From: an uncultured Sutterellaceae bacterium
GTDB taxonomy: Bacteria; Pseudomonadota; Gammaproteobacteria; Burkholderiales; Burkholderiaceae_F
Direction of reading: 5' to 3'
DNA length: 6,665 nt
Assembly (NCBI GenBank): GCA_947253615.1
Contig: CAMYAA010000052.1
Location: 1 to 6,665 of the forward strand
Shown here: positions 5,973 to 6,665 of the stretch, in pieces
Position numbering within the stretch: position 1 is the first letter of the stretch
Layout of the letters: each line of letters begins with the position of its first letter
Made by a program: the position numbers and the translations under genes
Notes under the pieces: generated by a model
Databases searched by the model: none
What the model was told of the DNA's origin: nothing
The model's input: the letters and a program-made list of their open reading frames with translations, nothing else

Positions 5973-6010
5973 GGTGTTCTCAGGGAAGGTTTTAAAATTT
6001 GGGTCGGACC

Positions 6011-6039
6011 ATTGTAGCCCTTAAATCCGCGGGTGTCTT
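6011..6039 (-). promoter_or_regulatory. Candidate promoter of the HAD hydrolase gene
   Basis: On the minus strand AAGACA (6039-6034) and TACAAT (6016-6011) are 17 bases apart. The -10 box matches 5 of 6 and the -35 box 4 of 6 consensus positions. They lie between the terminator of the upstream gene and the hydrolase start, and would give a leader of about 30 bases. Confidence 0.55.
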
Positions 6040-6049
6040 CGAAAGCCTG

Positions 6050-6079
6050 AAAAAACGCTCAAGGGCGAGCTTGAGCGTT
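6050..6079 (-). terminator. Rho-independent terminator of the right-hand unknown gene
   Basis: AACGCTCAAG (6054-6063) and its exact complement (6070-6079) form a 10-bp stem with a 6-base loop. Read on the minus strand it ends in a T6 tract (6055-6050). It begins 27 bases past the stop codon of the gene at 6107 and separates that gene from the HAD hydrolase. Confidence 0.85.
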
Positions 6080-6106
6080 GAGGGGGTTTAGGGTTGAGGG
6101 TGTTCC

Positions 6107-6665
6107 TTATCGAGCTTGACGAAAGTATTTATCGACGCGCTCTCTGAGTTCCCCCGGGACCAGGAATTGACGCTTTTTAATCCACGAAACAAACTCGGGC
6201 GTTCCTCGGAAAGCAAGATAGCTTTTCACACAGGCCGATTCGCTTTCTTCACAGGCGTTTTTCACGTTCTGCGGCAACGTCGGGAAGAAAAGCATACTGT
6301 TACGCAACATGGCGGTCACGATATCTTTATGTGGAGTAAAGCCGTGTTGGTATTGGGTGAGGCGTTCGTCGAGTACCCCGGCGATTTTGCGAAAGAGTTC
6401 AGCGTGGCTATAGCACGTGAAGTTGACGGTGCCCTCTTTGAGTCCTTCGTCTTGGCACAAGAACGTGAAGGTCTGATTGCGCTTGAGGGGGATGAGCTCA
6501 TCGAGCGCTTTGCCTTGATTCAAGAAATAGAGACGGGCGCGGTATTCACCCTCCGACGGATTCTTCATTTCCACATAGAATTGCGGGTCTTTTTCCATGG
6601 GACTAATGAGTTTCCCAACGCGATAGACGGTTCCACGATACAGTGCCCAATACCCTTTTTCGTAG
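6107..6665 (-). CDS. Unrecognised protein, C-terminal part (5' end beyond window)
   Basis: The reading frame is open from the right edge of the window to a TAA (6109-6107), giving about 185 codons. An ATG at 6598 exists, but it has no ribosome binding site and the frame stays open and protein-like upstream (YWALYRGTVYRVGKLIS), so the true start is probably outside the window. The visible N-terminal half (GTVYRVG, then FYVEMKN, YRARLYFLNQGKALDEL, FTFLCQDEG and VNFTCYS) has the alternating beta pattern and order of an OB-like fold of the kind seen in tRNA_anti-like domains; this is inference and weak. The C-terminal half (about 80-185) is mainly helical, charged, with two close Cys in NACEESESACVKSY and a basic end. 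I do not recognise the family. It ends in its own terminator. No function is proposed. Confidence 0.75.
   Translation of the reverse strand, partial: YEKGYWALYRGTVYRVGKLISPMEKDPQFYVEMKNPSEGEYRARLYFLNQGKALDELIPLKRNQTFTFLCQDEGLKEGTVNFTCYSHAELFRKIAGVLDERLTQYQHGFTPHKDIVTAMLRNSMLFFPTLPQNVKNACEESESACVKSYLAFRGTPEFVSWIKKRQFLVPGELRERVDKYFRQAR

Noticed and set aside
6316..6501. 61-codon minus-strand frame inside the right-hand partial gene
   Set aside because: It overlaps the longer frame in another register and has a low-complexity Ser/Arg-rich translation typical of an out-of-frame shadow.

Overview
The window looks like an ordinary stretch of a Burkholderiales-type betaproteobacterial chromosome. 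The order rpsO-pnp-tpiA, the betaproteobacterial form of S15 and polynucleotide phosphorylase, and the moderate base composition suggest a Sutterellaceae-like gut bacterium. That family assignment is inference from remembered protein style, not from a search. All recognised genes lie on the minus strand, so transcription runs from right to left. No mobile element, CRISPR array, tRNA, rRNA or defence cluster is visible.

In transcription order: (1) 6665-6107, the 3' part of an unrecognised gene, possibly with an OB-like domain, closed by a strong terminator (6079-6050). (2) 5972-5247, a HAD-IB phosphatase-like hydrolase with its own candidate promoter, closed by a 12-bp terminator hairpin (5244-5206) that has T tracts on both strands. 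(3) A 361-bp AT-rich gap (5246-4886) with a convincing sigma70-type promoter for the next gene, phased A/T tracts, three imperfect ~20-bp direct repeats, and a long foldable segment that could be a small RNA on the plus strand. (4) 4885-4130 and 3875-3210, a periplasmic amino-acid-binding protein and its inner-membrane permease. They are separated by 254 bp holding two stem-loop regions, and no ATPase gene is next to them. (5) 3044-2778 rpsO, with a very good promoter, then 2569-440 pnp, closed by tandem hairpins including an intrinsic terminator. (6) 188-1, the first 62 codons of tpiA, cut by the window edge.

Functionally these are housekeeping modules side by side: amino-acid uptake, ribosome assembly (S15), RNA turnover (PNPase) and glycolysis (TpiA). 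I see no new multi-gene system. The parts that deserve a second look are non-coding: the 5131-5244 candidate RNA, the nested inverted repeat in the permease leader (3902-3976), and the repeat-rich DNA upstream of the binding-protein promoter.
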